Positions 63,344 to 64,000 of a DNA stretch of 64,000 bases are shown here, piece after piece (the first letter of the stretch is position 1; each line of letters starts with the position of its first letter). The DNA is taken from assembly GCF_026262505.1 (NCBI RefSeq), contig NC_067204.1, positions 19,632,860 to 19,696,859 on the forward strand, in the 5' to 3' direction. Under the pieces are notes generated by a model, which was not told the origin of the DNA, made no database searches, and saw only the letters and a list, made by a program, of their open reading frames with translations. This stretch comes from Trichomonas vaginalis G3 (lineage: Eukaryota; Parabasalia; Trichomonadida; Trichomonadidae). The position numbers were made by a program, and so were the translations under genes.

Positions 63344-64000
63344 ATGAATAGCGTAGATTTAAAAAATTTAATTGATGATTTAGTACTTAATCAAAATTTT
63401 CTTAATTATTATGAATTAAAATCATATCTCCAAAAACATGATAACAATATAACGGGTGATGATATGGATTATTATTATTCGTATTATAAAAATGAAGTTT
63501 TGAAATATCATGATAAAATAATTTCTAAAATTAAAGACAAAATTAAAAATAATGAATATTCAAAGGGAAAAAGTAAATCACAACTTAAACAATTGAAAGA
63601 TTTCAAAAATAAAGTATTAACAGAAGAAGATATTGATGAATTATATAAATTATATAAATTATATAATCCTGAGCCGCAAAAACCAAAGGAACAAAAACAA
63701 AAGGTGCAAAACGCCCAGGTCCTTCAGACCATAAATGAAGCACAAGCTTTAATTTATGATTCATTAGTTAAACCATATTCAGCCCGACTTTTAAATGAAG
63801 ATCAACTTTTGGAATTCATCCTTCAACATAAACTCGAAGCGGGAAAGTATATCAAACCTTTATATACAGCATATTTAAAACAAATGAATAGAATACATCC
63901 AGAATTAATGAAGGGGGGAATGAAATCCAAAATCAAAGCAGATAAAATTAAACCACCTGCAACACCAAACCCTCCAACGACAGTACCTCCTCCTCCTTCA
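63344..64000 (+). CDS. Polinton-encoded protein of unknown function, 5' part
   Basis: An open frame of 219 codons from ATG (MNSVDLKNLIDDLVLNQNFL) that continues past the window end. It is lysine-rich and mostly helical (KIISKIKDKIKNNEYSKGKS), then has a Q/K-rich linker with a short palindromic GC-rich insert (about 63671-63730), a second helical part (AQALIYDSLVKPYSARLLNE), and a proline-rich run at the edge (PPATPNPPTTVPPPPS). It follows the polymerase by about 100 bases on the same strand. I do not recognise a family; the proline-rich tail could be a linker to a further domain outside the window. Confidence 0.65.
   Translation, partial: MNSVDLKNLIDDLVLNQNFLNYYELKSYLQKHDNNITGDDMDYYYSYYKNEVLKYHDKIISKIKDKIKNNEYSKGKSKSQLKQLKDFKNKVLTEEDIDELYKLYKLYNPEPQKPKEQKQKVQNAQVLQTINEAQALIYDSLVKPYSARLLNEDQLLEFILQHKLEAGKYIKPLYTAYLKQMNRIHPELMKGGMKSKIKADKIKPPATPNPPTTVPPPPS

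Larger units (their letters stand above)
58239..64000 (+). mobile_element. Maverick/Polinton, left part, runs off the window
   Basis: A large virus-like DNA element that begins agtagtatatattgcggg inside an ankyrin segment. An AG start is usual for Polintons, and catctg just before it is the candidate 6-bp target copy; the right end lies outside, so neither can be confirmed. Parts seen, in order: terminal region 58239-58523, an unknown acidic protein, a protein-primed family-B DNA polymerase, and the beginning of another unknown protein. It looks broken in the polymerase, with about two breaks; the other visible frames are open. The clean junction and long frames suggest a fairly young copy. 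Integrase, protease, ATPase and capsid genes, if present, lie beyond the window. Confidence 0.88.

Overview
The window looks like trichomonad nuclear DNA, most likely Trichomonas vaginalis. It is very AT-rich, carries five mariner copies of the Tvmar1 type, has Mutator-like ends with 9-bp target duplications, contains a Maverick/Polinton, and shows fragments of an ankyrin-repeat coding sequence. I see no intact host gene. The species assignment is inference from these element types; no rRNA or host marker gene is present.

Layout: positions 1 to 58238 are one satellite field. Its basic unit is 37 bp: a nearly constant core (acaatgattaatatgaaaag) followed by a tail drawn from about seven recurring words. 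Roughly a thousand units remain after subtracting insertions. Set into it, always in the same orientation, are 43 copies of a ~100-bp segment that on the minus strand reads as one ankyrin repeat (IAIKANSIEIVQFLVDHGAD). Core-to-core spacings in tight clusters step by 37 bp, and several multi-kilobase blocks are repeated as higher-order units.

Insertions into the field, left to right: a Mutator-like element (C, 11428-12517); three copies of a TA-flanked element with a tRNA-like Pol III promoter (D1-D3, 15831-23891), carried in tandem ~3.4-kb higher-order repeats; mariner copies 1-3 on the minus strand (36708, 42570, 46714), all at the same satellite site; and mariner copies 4 and 5 on the plus strand (50943, 54304), each followed 40 bp later by a hairpin-rich element A (52286 and 55646). 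The second A has three hairpin modules instead of one and has been invaded by another Mutator-like element (B, 55747-56581). The 50.9-53.5 kb and 54.3-58.2 kb stretches are therefore a segmental duplication that later diverged.

At 58239 a Maverick/Polinton begins inside the 43rd ankyrin segment and runs off the right edge. Its visible parts are a terminal region with inverted repeats, an unknown acidic protein, a protein-primed family-B DNA polymerase with an unusual HNH-type segment (broken, about two breaks), and the start of another unknown protein. The most unusual features are the ankyrin-bearing satellite with its word-like unit variants, the hairpin-module elements, the tRNA-like module inside D, and the HNH segment and GC-rich palindromic inserts in the Polinton. 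Clusters of one-base indels in the repeats suggest that part of the damage may be assembly error.
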